Origin: Nocardiopsis alba DSM 43377
GTDB lineage: Bacteria > Actinomycetota > Actinomycetes > Streptosporangiales > Streptosporangiaceae
DNA: 64,000 nucleotides
NCBI RefSeq assembly: GCF_000341225.1
Contig: NZ_ANAC01000023.1
Coordinates: 1 to 64,000, forward strand
Direction of reading: 5' to 3'
Shown: positions 51,954-60,327 of the stretch, in pieces
How positions within the stretch are numbered: the first letter of the stretch is position 1
Layout of the letters: every line of letters starts with the position of its first letter
Notes under the pieces: model-generated
The model's input: the letters and a program-made list of their open reading frames with translations, nothing else
Databases searched by the model: none
Told to the model about the DNA's origin: nothing
Position numbers and translations under genes: made by a program

Positions 51954-52811
51954 ATGAGACTCGGTGAACGGATCCGCGCGATCGAAGACGATGAAAGGCT
52001 CGACCCGGCGGTCTCCCGACTGAAGGCGATCGCCGAACGGCTCCCCGAGGGCCCGGTGCGGGACTTCCTGTACGGGGTCTGGACGGGGCACCCGTTGCAC
52101 CCGATCATGGTGCACCTGCCCCTGGGCTCGTGGGTCGGCGCGGTCGTGCTCGACACCCTGCCCGGAGACCATCGGCGCAGCGCCGCGGCGCTGGTCGACC
52201 TCGGACTGCTCGGTGTCCTGCCCACGGCGGTCAGCGGACTGGCGGACTGGTCCCGTCAGCACGAACGACAGCAGCGGGTCGGGGTGGTGCACGCGTCGAT
52301 CAACGGGGTGGGCACCGTGTTGTTCGGCGCCTCCTGCGCGGCCAGGCGAACGGGACGTCATGGCTGGGGGAGGGCCTTCGCATTGGCGGGGCTGGGCGCG
52401 GTCGGTCTGGGCGGCGCGCTCGGCGGTCACATCGCCTACTACCGGGCGGGCGGGGCCAACAGCGCCGACGCGCTGATCGACCTGACGCCCGACGGGTGGC
52501 ACGACCTCGGTGCTCTGGAGGACTTCCCCGAGGAGGGGCTCGGTCAGGGCGACATCGAAGGGGTGCCCGTCGTGGTGACGCGTACGGGCGGTTCGGTGTT
52601 CGCGGGGTTGGGCGCCTGCCCGCACATGGGCGCCCCCCTGGCCGAGGGGGAGCTGGTGGACGGATGCGTGCGCTGCCCTTGGCACGGGAGCGAGTTCCGC
52701 GTGGACGGCGGGACCGTCGTCCACGGCCCGGCGACCGCCGCCCTGGAGACGTTCGAGACCTCCGTCGTGGACGGACGGTTGATGGTGCGTCTGCTCCGCC
52801 CGGGAGGCTGA
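51954..52811 (+). CDS. DUF2231 membrane domain fused to a Rieske [2Fe-2S] domain
   Basis: 285 residues. Residues about 35-160 form four helices of the DUF2231 type (HPLHPIMVHLPLGSWVGAVV). The C-terminal 110 residues are a Rieske ferredoxin with both cluster motifs, CPHMGAPLAEG and CPWHGSEF, two Cys and two His in all. This fusion recurs in actinomycetes and probably passes electrons at the membrane. ATG 51954 directly precedes conserved sequence; earlier starts add low-complexity residues. A strong terminator follows. Confidence 0.88.
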   Translation: MRLGERIRAIEDDERLDPAVSRLKAIAERLPEGPVRDFLYGVWTGHPLHPIMVHLPLGSWVGAVVLDTLPGDHRRSAAALVDLGLLGVLPTAVSGLADWSRQHERQQRVGVVHASINGVGTVLFGASCAARRTGRHGWGRAFALAGLGAVGLGGALGGHIAYYRAGGANSADALIDLTPDGWHDLGALEDFPEEGLGQGDIEGVPVVVTRTGGSVFAGLGACPHMGAPLAEGELVDGCVRCPWHGSEFRVDGGTVVHGPATAALETFETSVVDGRLMVRLLRPGG

Positions 52812-52822
52812 CCCGGTATCGG

Positions 52823-52854
52823 CGGCCGGCCCGGGGCGCGTCCCGGGCCGGCCG
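52823..52854. terminator. Bidirectional terminator
   Basis: A perfect 13-bp stem, CGGCCGGCCCGGG (52823-52835) with its complement (52842-52854) and loop GCGCGT. It lies between convergent stops at 52811 and 52865. Confidence 0.8.
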
Positions 52855-52864
52855 ATCGCGTCCT

Positions 52865-53872
52865 TCACTCGTGGTCGGACGGGGCACGCATGGCCTCGGA
52901 GATCCACTCGTAGGGCATCGTGTCCTCCTCCGGCCCGGTCCCGTTGATGATCGCGACCAGGGACAGGTACCGGCCGTGGGTGTCGTCGTGGACGGGGTCC
53001 TCGGAGGCGGCGTCCTCCTCGGCCATCTCGCGTTCGAGTTCGGGGATCACCCGGTAGCCCTCGGACATCCGGTCGCGGAGTTCGTCGGTGAGCGGGGTGT
53101 CGGACAGGCCCACGGCCGCCTCCATGAAGCGGACCACGACCTCCTGCGCGCGAGGGGACCGCGGAGACTCACCGGCGCGGTGCACGGCCAGGAGCTCCTT
53201 GATGAGCGCGGTGCCGCTCCCGTAGATGAACTCCTGGAACGGCGCGCTCGCGATGCTCCGACCCGGATCCGTCGAGTAGGTGTCGCGCAGGTATACGCGG
53301 ACCGCGTCGCGAAAGGCCGGGTCCCGCACCAGGTCGGCCAGTTCGATCCACGCCTCCAGCTGGGCGGCGGTGGGGTCGGCGGGAAGGACCGGGCGCATCT
53401 CGCGCAGCCGGTCGACGAAGCCGTCGGGAACGTCGAGATCCGCGCCGACGTCGTTCCAGAACTCGTCGACGACCCGTTCGCGTTCCTCGTCGGTCATCGA
53501 CACGAGTCGGTGCATCAGGGCGACCCGCTCGGCCGTGGCACCCTGCCTGATCAGGGTCCGCAGCACCGCCCTCCGGGCCCGAAGGGTGCGCTCCCGGCGT
53601 TCCACGACCTCCAGGTGGGTGGTGAGCAGGTCGTGCAGGGTCGTACCGCCTTCCAGCAGGCGGCGGATCTCGCCCAGGTCGGTGTCCAGTTCGCGCAGGG
53701 TGCGGACCAGTTCCAGGCGGGCGATGGCGTCGATGTCGTACAGGCGGTGGCCGGCCTCGGACAGACACGTGGGCTCGACGATTCCGGCGTCGGCGTAGAA
53801 GCGGACGGCGCTGACGCTCAGTCCGCTGCGGCGCGCGGCGTCTCCGATGGGGTAGGGCTCGTGGTGATCCAT
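52865..53872 (-). CDS. MerR-family transcriptional regulator with long effector domain
   Basis: 335 residues from ATG 53872. The N-terminal MerR domain is PIGDAARRSGLSVSAVRFYA with the wing EAGHRLYDIDA, followed by the dimerisation coiled coil (about residues 75-110, LEVVERRERTLRARRAVL). The remaining 220 helical residues have no family I recognise and no cysteine cluster, so a metal ligand is unlikely; a small hydrophobic ligand is more plausible. Its promoter carries a CTCAAG/CTTGAG operator. The next gene downstream, at 52811, converges, so the regulator may mainly act on itself or on distant genes. Confidence 0.88.
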   Translation of the reverse strand: MDHHEPYPIGDAARRSGLSVSAVRFYADAGIVEPTCLSEAGHRLYDIDAIARLELVRTLRELDTDLGEIRRLLEGGTTLHDLLTTHLEVVERRERTLRARRAVLRTLIRQGATAERVALMHRLVSMTDEERERVVDEFWNDVGADLDVPDGFVDRLREMRPVLPADPTAAQLEAWIELADLVRDPAFRDAVRVYLRDTYSTDPGRSIASAPFQEFIYGSGTALIKELLAVHRAGESPRSPRAQEVVVRFMEAAVGLSDTPLTDELRDRMSEGYRVIPELEREMAEEDAASEDPVHDDTHGRYLSLVAIINGTGPEEDTMPYEWISEAMRAPSDHE

Positions 53873-53888
53873 GGGGACACTGTGGCGC

Positions 53889-53903
53889 CTCAAGCCACTT
53901 GAG
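53889..53903. promoter_or_regulatory. MerR-type operator CTCAAG-N3-CTTGAG
   Basis: CTCAAG (53889-53894), CCA, CTTGAG (53898-53903); the repeat extends to about ten bases per arm with one mismatch. It lies 17 bases before the MerR start. CTCAAG half-sites are typical of MerR regulators, as in the SoxR box. Autoregulation is inferred. Confidence 0.7.
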
Positions 53904-53951
53904 ACGCAAGCCCTCCGTGGCCTTCCCGCTGTCCCCGTCTTCGAGACCCGC

Positions 53952-56339
53952 TCAGGTCCGGTCGGGAGGGGGGTCGTGGAGCGGCAGGGTACGGGACGAA
54001 CCCGGGGGGACCTCGATCTCGCTCCCCTGGATCCGGACCCGGAGCGCGGCCCCCTCCGCGTGCGGCAGGGTGACGCGCACGTGGTCGTGCGTCACCTCCA
54101 CGCACACCTTCCAGTGGCCGGGAAGACGCAGGTCGTAGGAGAAGGCGCTCTGCTCCTCCGGTACCACCGGGTCCAGGCTCAGGACGTCGTCGTAGGTGGA
54201 CAGGCCGCCGTAGCACCGGGTGAGGAGGTCGAGGGCGCCCGCCATGGCGCCCAGGTGGATCCCCTCGGCGGTGGTACCGCCCTGGACGTCCTCGGCGTCC
54301 GCCTTCAGGGCCTCGCGGAAGAACTCCCACGACGCCTTGCGGTCGATCCGCGCCAGGACCCGGGCGTGCACCACCGCGCTGAGGGTGGACCCGTGCGCGG
54401 TGCGCGCCAGGTAGTACTCCACGGTGCGGGGGACGAGATCGGGATCGACGGTGAGGCCGAGCCGTCGGAGGACGTCGGCGACCTCTTCGGGCGAGAGGAG
54501 GAAGAACAGCATGAGGACGTCGGCCTGCTTGGCGGCCTTGTACCGGTTGACGCTGTCGCCCTCGGCCTGGAGGATCCGGTCCAGACGGCGGGCCCCGCGG
54601 CGGGTCTCCCAGTCGAGTTCCGCGAGTCTCTCGTAGCCGGAGAACTGGGAGATCACCCCCTCGTGGAAGGGGACGCGCAGCTTACGGGAGACGGTCTCGA
54701 ACCGTTCGATCTCGTCCGAGCCCAGTCCGATGGCCTCCTGGAGCCCTCTACGCCGTGGTCCGGGCAGCGCGCGCAGGACGTCCAGGGCGCGCGCGAGCAC
54801 CCACGCGGTCATGACGTTGGTGTAGGCGTTGTCGTCCAGCCCGGGGGAGTCCTCTCCCGGGTAGGCGTCGTGGTACTCGTCGGGCCCCATGACGCCGTGG
54901 ATCCCGTAGCGGTCCGAGGCCCGGTCGTGCACGGCCATGTCGGAGAAGGCCCGGGCGATCTCCAGGAGGAGCTCGGCCCCGAAATCGCACAGGAACGCGA
55001 GGTCCCGGGTGGTCCGATAGTGCCGCCAGACGTTGTGGGCGATCGCCAGACCCACGTGACGTTGGAGGTGGGAGTGGTCGGGGAGCCACTCCCCGGATCG
55101 AGGGTTCAGGTGTGTGCTCTGGGACTCCTCACGGCCGTCGCTCGCGCTCTGCCAGGGGAAGAGCGCGCCTCGGAGCCCGGCGGCGCGAGCGGCCGAACGG
55201 GCCCGGGGCAGCCGCCGCCACCGGTAGCGCAGGAGGCCGCGGGAGACCTCGGGCAGACGGGCGTCGAGGAACGGCAGGACGAACAACTCGTCCCAGAACA
55301 CATGCCCTCGGTAGGCCTCACCGTGCAGTCCCCGGGCGGGGACCCCCACGTCGAGGTCGGCGGTGTGCGGGGACAACGTCTGTAGGAGATGGAAGAGGCA
55401 CAGGTCGAGGAGGCGCTGCTCCTCCTCGTCCGCCACCCTCACGGCGCAGGCGTCCCACAGACGATGCCAGGCCCGGGTGTGCCGGGACAGGAGTCCGTCG
55501 AGACCACCGCAGGCGTCCAGGGCGTCGCGGGCGGCCCCGAGGGCGTCGCCGATGGCCCGGTCGCGTGAGGTGTACAGGGCCACGGTCTTCTCCACGACGC
55601 TCCGCTCACCGCGCCCCAGCTCCAGGGTGAGGTCGGTGGCCACGTGGTCCTCCCTCATGGGGGACCTGACCGACGAGGGCCCGGGGCCCGAGGCGACCCG
55701 GGTCCGGGAGGCCAGGACGATCTCGACGCCCGAGGTGAGGGTACGAGAGCGCAGCCAGGTGACACCGGAGGTGTCGGCGCCGACCCCGGCCGGGCGCAGG
55801 TGACGTCCGTTCAGATCGCGGTAGCGGGGCACACCGGCGTTGGCGACCCCGCCGTCCAGCGCCGAGCGGACGATCACGGTCCCGCTCCAGTTCTCGGGGG
55901 TCAGGGCGGTCTCCAGGACGGCCAGATGGGGGTCGTCCATCGACACCAGGCGACGTTGGGTCACCCGGGTCCTCCTGCCCTCGTCCACCACGTGGAAGGT
56001 CCGGGTCAGCACGCCGTCGCCCATGTCCAGCTCCACGCGCTCGGGTGGATCGGGGGCGGGGGCCTCGAACCAGTGCCCGTCCTCGTGGCGGAAGGTCAAG
56101 GGCGTCCAGTCGGGGACGTTGACCAGGTCCTCGTTCTCCACCCGGTGTCCCTCCACCAGGGAGGCGAGGCGGTCGTAGCAGCCGGCGACGTAGGTCCCCG
56201 GATAGTGGACCCCGTCGGCACGGGCCTCGGGAGGGGCGCCGCGGGTGGCGAAGTAGCCGTTTCCCAGGGTGCACAGGGTCTCGCGAACGCCGATGGGGGT
56301 CGGGTCCGTCGCCTCGTACACCAGCGTCCGGCGATTCAT
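53952..56339 (-). CDS. Glycoside hydrolase family 65 phosphorylase (trehalose/kojibiose/maltose type)
   Basis: 795 residues, the full GH65 length. The N-terminal beta-sandwich starts YEATDPTPIGVRETLCTLGN. The (alpha/alpha)6 barrel carries the catalytic glutamate 488 in GVMGPDEYHD, preceded by the FWDELFVLPF block. The phosphate-binding parts are ARTAHGSTLSAVVHA and GGTTAEGIHLGAMAG. The reaction would be phosphorolysis of an alpha-glucoside to beta-glucose-1-phosphate plus glucose. The beta-phosphoglucomutase-like gene at 58588 would process the product. The linkage specificity cannot be read. Its promoter contains a GGACC-N3-GGTCC palindrome. Confidence 0.9.
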   Translation of the reverse strand: MNRRTLVYEATDPTPIGVRETLCTLGNGYFATRGAPPEARADGVHYPGTYVAGCYDRLASLVEGHRVENEDLVNVPDWTPLTFRHEDGHWFEAPAPDPPERVELDMGDGVLTRTFHVVDEGRRTRVTQRRLVSMDDPHLAVLETALTPENWSGTVIVRSALDGGVANAGVPRYRDLNGRHLRPAGVGADTSGVTWLRSRTLTSGVEIVLASRTRVASGPGPSSVRSPMREDHVATDLTLELGRGERSVVEKTVALYTSRDRAIGDALGAARDALDACGGLDGLLSRHTRAWHRLWDACAVRVADEEEQRLLDLCLFHLLQTLSPHTADLDVGVPARGLHGEAYRGHVFWDELFVLPFLDARLPEVSRGLLRYRWRRLPRARSAARAAGLRGALFPWQSASDGREESQSTHLNPRSGEWLPDHSHLQRHVGLAIAHNVWRHYRTTRDLAFLCDFGAELLLEIARAFSDMAVHDRASDRYGIHGVMGPDEYHDAYPGEDSPGLDDNAYTNVMTAWVLARALDVLRALPGPRRRGLQEAIGLGSDEIERFETVSRKLRVPFHEGVISQFSGYERLAELDWETRRGARRLDRILQAEGDSVNRYKAAKQADVLMLFFLLSPEEVADVLRRLGLTVDPDLVPRTVEYYLARTAHGSTLSAVVHARVLARIDRKASWEFFREALKADAEDVQGGTTAEGIHLGAMAGALDLLTRCYGGLSTYDDVLSLDPVVPEEQSAFSYDLRLPGHWKVCVEVTHDHVRVTLPHAEGAALRVRIQGSEIEVPPGSSRTLPLHDPPPDRT

Positions 56340-56462
56340 ACGATCGCCTCTCCGAGCACCGGAGCTCCGTCTCCCATGGAAGCCTCCACCAGACCCTTCC
56401 GTCCTCCTCCGGGCCTGCCCGGGACGGGTCCGTTCCGTACCGGGCCCCCGGGCCCTCAGGCG

Positions 56463-56476
56463 GGGACCTTCGGTCC
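56463..56476. promoter_or_regulatory. Candidate DevR/DosR-type box before GH65 gene
   Basis: GGGACCTTCGGTCC contains the palindrome GGACC-TTC-GGTCC, about 125 bases before the GH65 start. The same 13-mer recurs at 61882 and, inverted, at 61903. It agrees with the mycobacterial DosR consensus GGGACTWWAGTCCC at about 10 of 14 positions. GGGACGGCCC at 56490 may be a second, weaker site. Confidence 0.5.
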
Positions 56477-56559
56477 GGGCGCGCGGTCCGGGACGGCCCT
56501 CGGATGGAGCGTGCCGCTCCCCGACGACACCGCCTGAGGGAACCGGGACGCCGTGTCCC

Positions 56560-57414
56560 TCAGACGTCGGGGTGGTGGACCACCATGACGGGGATGTCGG
56601 AGTGGTACAGGACCCCGCGGGCCACCCCGCCCAAGGGCAAGGGGGAGAACCCCTGCGCGCCTCGTGCCCCGACCACGATCAGACGGACACGGGGCACCCC
56701 CGTGAGCAGGGCGCGCGCCGGCGGATCGCGGACGACCTCGTGGACGATGTCGGCGTTCGGGTGCCGCTTCAGTACCGGCCTCAGCGCCTTGTCCAGATCC
56801 GCCCGCCGCCACCTTCGCAGCTGCTCCTCCTCCGGGGAGCCGATCGGCACCATCGCCTCCGGAGCGGACCAGGCCCAGAGGGCGTGGACACGACCGCCGC
56901 TCGCCGCGGTGAACTCCAGGGCCGCCTCCACCGAGACCTCGGCCCCGGGCGAGCCGTCCACGCCCACCACGACGTCGCGCGCGTCCGTCTCCGTCGGCAC
57001 GTGCGGCACCACGACCACCGGGACCCGGGAGTGGGCCGCCACCTGGTCGGCCACGGTGCCCAACCGGGTCCCGTGGAGGAGACCGGTACCGTACGAACCG
57101 ATCACGACCAACGTCGCGGACTCGGAGCGGAGTATCAGCTCCCGCGCGGGCGAGGGCCCCTCGACCACCTCTCCGACGGCGTCGACCACCGGCGCGACCT
57201 CCGCCATGCGCGCGATCGTGGTGGTCACGGCCCGCTCCGCCTCGCGTTCGGCGAGGTCCTTGGGACGCACCAGCCGGCGGTGGAACGCGTTCGCGTCGTA
57301 GACGCCGACGACGGTGACCCCGACACCGCGATCCTCCGCCTCCAGAGCGGCCCACTCGGCCGCGGACAAGGCCACCTTCGACCCGTCGGTCCCGACGAGG
57401 ATGTGTTCGCTCAT
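56560..57414 (-). CDS. Universal stress protein, tandem USP domains (1)
   Basis: 284 residues, two UspA folds. Domain 1 begins ILVGTDGSKVALSAAEWAAL and ends in LVVIGSYGTG-HGTRLGTVA; domain 2 begins VVVGVDGSPGAEVSVEAAL and ends in IVVGARGAQGFSPLPLGGVA. Both carry the G-x2-G-x9-G type ATP-binding loop. Tandem USPs are typical members of DosR/OsdR dormancy regulons. ATG 57414 starts directly at the domain. It diverges from the alcohol dehydrogenase across GGGAC-rich repeats. Confidence 0.9.
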   Translation of the reverse strand: MSEHILVGTDGSKVALSAAEWAALEAEDRGVGVTVVGVYDANAFHRRLVRPKDLAEREAERAVTTTIARMAEVAPVVDAVGEVVEGPSPARELILRSESATLVVIGSYGTGLLHGTRLGTVADQVAAHSRVPVVVVPHVPTETDARDVVVGVDGSPGAEVSVEAALEFTAASGGRVHALWAWSAPEAMVPIGSPEEEQLRRWRRADLDKALRPVLKRHPNADIVHEVVRDPPARALLTGVPRVRLIVVGARGAQGFSPLPLGGVARGVLYHSDIPVMVVHHPDV

Positions 57415-57507
57415 GGGAACCCCCTCGATCCGCGCTCCCTTCACCTTCGAGTGTCGTCCCGAGGGAGGCGAGGCCGCCACGGCCCAATGTCCGGGGCGGG
57501 CGGGGAC

Positions 57508-57538
57508 AAGGCCCCGACCGGCCGGGACGGTGGGTCCC
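57508..57538. promoter_or_regulatory. Two GGGAC/GTCCC-type repeats in a divergent promoter
   Basis: CGGGGACAAGGCCCCG (about 57510-57525) and GGGACGGTGGGTCCC (57524-57538) lie side by side between the universal stress and alcohol dehydrogenase genes. Both are imperfect relatives of the DosR pattern; spacers differ by a base or two from the palindrome at 56463. They are candidates for shared DevR control. Confidence 0.4.
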
Positions 57539-57573
57539 TGGGAGGCGGACGCCCGAGGTGGTGGGATCGGTGT

Positions 57574-58584
57574 ATGGAACCGACGATGGACGCCTGGGCG
57601 GTCACCCGCCCCGGGCCGATCGAGACCGGCCCCCTGGAGCGGGTGGTCCGGCCGGTTCCCCGGCCGCGGGGACACGAAGTGGAGATCGAGGTCCTGGCCT
57701 GCGCGGTGTGCCGCACCGACCTGCACCTGGCCGAGGGGGACCTGGCGCCCCGCCGTCCGGGCACCGTGCCCGGCCACGAGGTGGTGGGCCGGGTCGTCTC
57801 CCAAGGCCCGGACGCGGAGCTGTACGCGCCGGGGGACCGGGTGGGCGTGGCCTGGCTCGTCTCCACCTGCGGGGTCTGCGCCTACTGTCGGCGCGGCGAC
57901 GAGAACCTGTGCCCGTACTCCACCTACACCGGCTGGGACCGCGACGGCGGGTTCGCCCGCCGGCTGACCGCCGACGAACGCTACGTGCACCCGCTCCCCG
58001 AGACCCTGCCGGTGACGACGACGGCGCCGCTGCTGTGCGCCGGCGTCATCGGATACCGGGCCCTCCAACGCGCCGAACCACCGGAGCGGGGCGTGCTCGG
58101 CCTCTACGGGTTCGGTGCCTCGGCCCACCTGGCCGCCCAGGTCGCACTCGCCCGAGGCGCGACCGTCCACGTGATGACGCGTTCCCGAGAGGCGCGGGAA
58201 CCGGCCCTGGAACTGGGCTGCCACTCGGCGACCGGGGCCTACGATCCACCGCCCGAGCCGCTCTCCTCCGCCATCCTCTTCGCGCCCGTCGGGGATCTGG
58301 TCCCCACGGCTCTCAGGGCCCTGGACCGCGGCGGGACGCTCGCTGTGGCGGGCATCCACTTGACCGACATCCCCTCCCTGGACTACCGGAAGGACCTCTT
58401 CCAAGAGCGTTCGCTGCGCAGCGTGACGGCCAATACCCGAAAGGACGCGCGCGCGTTCCTCGACTTCGTCGCCGAACACCCGTTGACCGTGACGGTGACC
58501 CCGTATCCGTTCGACGCCGCGGACCGTGCCCTGGCCGACCTGGCGGCGGACAGGGTACGGGGCGCGGCCGTCCTGCTCCCCTGA
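57574..58584 (+). CDS. Zinc-dependent alcohol dehydrogenase (TIGR02822-like)
   Basis: 336 residues, medium-chain dehydrogenase. Catalytic zinc: Cys46 in CAVCRTDLHLAEG and His68-Glu69 in VPGHEVVGRV. The structural zinc loop has four cysteines (TCGVCAYCRRGDENLC). GLYGFGASAHLAAQVA is the cofactor site. YTGWDRDGGFA is characteristic of the adh_fam_2 group seen in stress and dormancy islands. ATG 57574 or 57586. The HAD gene starts 4 bases after its stop, so the two are co-transcribed. Confidence 0.9.
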   Translation: MEPTMDAWAVTRPGPIETGPLERVVRPVPRPRGHEVEIEVLACAVCRTDLHLAEGDLAPRRPGTVPGHEVVGRVVSQGPDAELYAPGDRVGVAWLVSTCGVCAYCRRGDENLCPYSTYTGWDRDGGFARRLTADERYVHPLPETLPVTTTAPLLCAGVIGYRALQRAEPPERGVLGLYGFGASAHLAAQVALARGATVHVMTRSREAREPALELGCHSATGAYDPPPEPLSSAILFAPVGDLVPTALRALDRGGTLAVAGIHLTDIPSLDYRKDLFQERSLRSVTANTRKDARAFLDFVAEHPLTVTVTPYPFDAADRALADLAADRVRGAAVLLP

Positions 58585-58587
58585 CCG

Positions 58588-59370
58588 ATGGTGTCCGAGA
58601 CGACCGGGGGAGTGGCCCGCGACCGGGTACGGGCGGCGGTCCTCGACACCGACGGGGTCGTCACCGACACGGCCTCCGTGCACGCGGCCGCCTGGAAGTA
58701 CGCGTTCGACGACCTTTCGCGCCGGCTCTCCCGCACCGAGGGTGCCCGTTTCCGCCCCTTCGACCCGCGTGAGGACTACCTGCGCCATGTGGACGGCCGG
58801 CCGCGTGAGGACGGCGTACGCGCGTTCCTCGCCTCACGAGGGATCCGCCTGCCGGAGGGACCGGTGCCGGGAGATCCGGAGGCGATGACGGTGGCGTGGA
58901 TCGCCGACCGCAAGGACCGCCGCTTCCTGGACCTCGTGCGCCGAGACGGGGTGCGGGCCTTTCCCGGAACCGTGTCGTTCGTGCGCGCGCTGCGTTCGGC
59001 CGGGGCGCCGGTGGCCGTGGTCTCGGCGAGCCGTCACTGCGCCATGGTGCTGCGCGCCGCCGGTGTGGACGACCTCTTCGACGTCCGGGTGGACGGTCGG
59101 GACGCGGCCCGTCTCGGACTCCCCGGGAAACCCGACCCGGCGCTGTTCCTGGAGGCGGCTCGGCGCCTGGACACGAACCCGACCGAGACCGCCGTGGTCG
59201 AGGACGCCCTGGTCGGGGTGGAGGCGGGAGGACGCGGAGGCTTCGGTCTGGTGATCGGGGTGGACCGCGTCGGTACCGGCGCGCGGATGCGCGAACGCGG
59301 AGCCCACGTCGTGGTGTCCGACCTGTCAGAACTCCTCCCCTGGCCGGGGGCGGCGGGCGCGGTCCCCTGA
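58588..59370 (+). CDS. HAD-family beta-phosphoglucomutase-like protein
   Basis: 260 residues. HAD motif I is LDTDGVVTD (nucleophile Asp20, acid/base Asp22), motif II VVSAS, lysine in GLPGKPDPALFLEA and motif IV VVEDALVGVEAG. The cap domain sequence FRPFDPREDYLRHVDGRPRE is that of the actinobacterial beta-phosphoglucomutases that accompany GH65 phosphorylases. It would convert beta-glucose-1-phosphate to glucose-6-phosphate. ATG 58588 lies 4 bases after the dehydrogenase. The phosphorylase itself is 2.2 kb away on the other strand. Confidence 0.88.
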   Translation: MVSETTGGVARDRVRAAVLDTDGVVTDTASVHAAAWKYAFDDLSRRLSRTEGARFRPFDPREDYLRHVDGRPREDGVRAFLASRGIRLPEGPVPGDPEAMTVAWIADRKDRRFLDLVRRDGVRAFPGTVSFVRALRSAGAPVAVVSASRHCAMVLRAAGVDDLFDVRVDGRDAARLGLPGKPDPALFLEAARRLDTNPTETAVVEDALVGVEAGGRGGFGLVIGVDRVGTGARMRERGAHVVVSDLSELLPWPGAAGAVP

Positions 59371-59384
59371 CGTGGGCCCGCGCC

Positions 59385-60275
59385 TCAACGTCGCTCGGCG
59401 CGTACCACCGCGACCGGACGAGGGGAGTGGGACAGGACGCTTCGGCTCACCGAGCCCAGCAGGGTACCGACCAGGCCCCCTCTGCCGCGGGAGCCCACCA
59501 CCGTCAGGTCGCACCCTTCGGCCAGGGAGCGCAGCACCCCGGCCGCGTCCCCCACCTCGACGATCTCCTCGACCCGTACGTCCGGCCGGAGTTCGCGTTC
59601 ACCCGCGATCGACTCCGACAGCAGGCGGTGCGATTCGGCCACCGAGGCCGCCACCAGAGCGTCGTCGCCGGGAAGCTCGAACCCCTCGGAGACGGGGACG
59701 TCCCCCTCCGGCGTACCGAGGTCCTCTCGTGGGACCCCTCCGCTCGCCGACACCACGAGCAGATCGGCTCCCCGGGCCTCGGCCTCGGCGAACGCCCACT
59801 CGGCGGCGCTCCGGGCGCTCTCCGACCCGTCGACCCCGACCATGACGCGGCCGGTGCGAGGGGCCGGCCCGGTCTCGGGGACCACCACGACGGGGCAGGA
59901 CGAGGAGGCCGTCAACGCCAGGGTGGTGGCCCCCGGCGCCATCTCGCCCGTCGCCGACATGCGACGTGCCCCCAGGACCAGCGCGCGGGCCGAACGGCTC
60001 TCCCGAGAGAGGACCGGTTCGCGGTCCCTGGTGAGGCTCACCGCCTCCACCGGGAGATCCGGGGCGCGCTCCGACGCCCGACGACGGGCCTCCTCCACGA
60101 CGCGGGGCCCGACCCCGTCCGGGGCCGGCCGGTGGGTCGGTGGGCCCGAGGCGTGGACGAGGCGCAGGTCGAGGCCTCGGCGCCGTGCCTCGTCGGCGGC
60201 CCAATCGAGGGCCCGATCGCTCGCGGGCGATCCGTCGACCGCGGCCACGACGGGTCCGCGGGTGTTTCCGATCAT
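59385..60275 (-). CDS. Universal stress protein, tandem USP domains (2)
   Basis: 296 residues. Domain 1 VVAAVDGSPASDRALDWAAD to SCPVVVVPET; domain 2 VMVGVDGSESARSAAEWAF to LTVVGSRGRGGLVGTLLGSV. The second domain has the full ATP loop (GSRGRGG-LLGSVS), while the first is less complete (GARRMS-MAPGATT). It converges on the HAD gene with a 14-base gap and lies downstream of devR in the same direction. Stress survival under low oxygen or energy limitation is the usual role. Confidence 0.9.
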   Translation of the reverse strand: MIGNTRGPVVAAVDGSPASDRALDWAADEARRRGLDLRLVHASGPPTHRPAPDGVGPRVVEEARRRASERAPDLPVEAVSLTRDREPVLSRESRSARALVLGARRMSATGEMAPGATTLALTASSSCPVVVVPETGPAPRTGRVMVGVDGSESARSAAEWAFAEAEARGADLLVVSASGGVPREDLGTPEGDVPVSEGFELPGDDALVAASVAESHRLLSESIAGERELRPDVRVEEIVEVGDAAGVLRSLAEGCDLTVVGSRGRGGLVGTLLGSVSRSVLSHSPRPVAVVRAERR

Positions 60276-60327
60276 GGTCTCCCCCTCCCCGGGAGCGTGT
60301 CCGTCGTCCCTCCTTCGAGAGGCCGCC

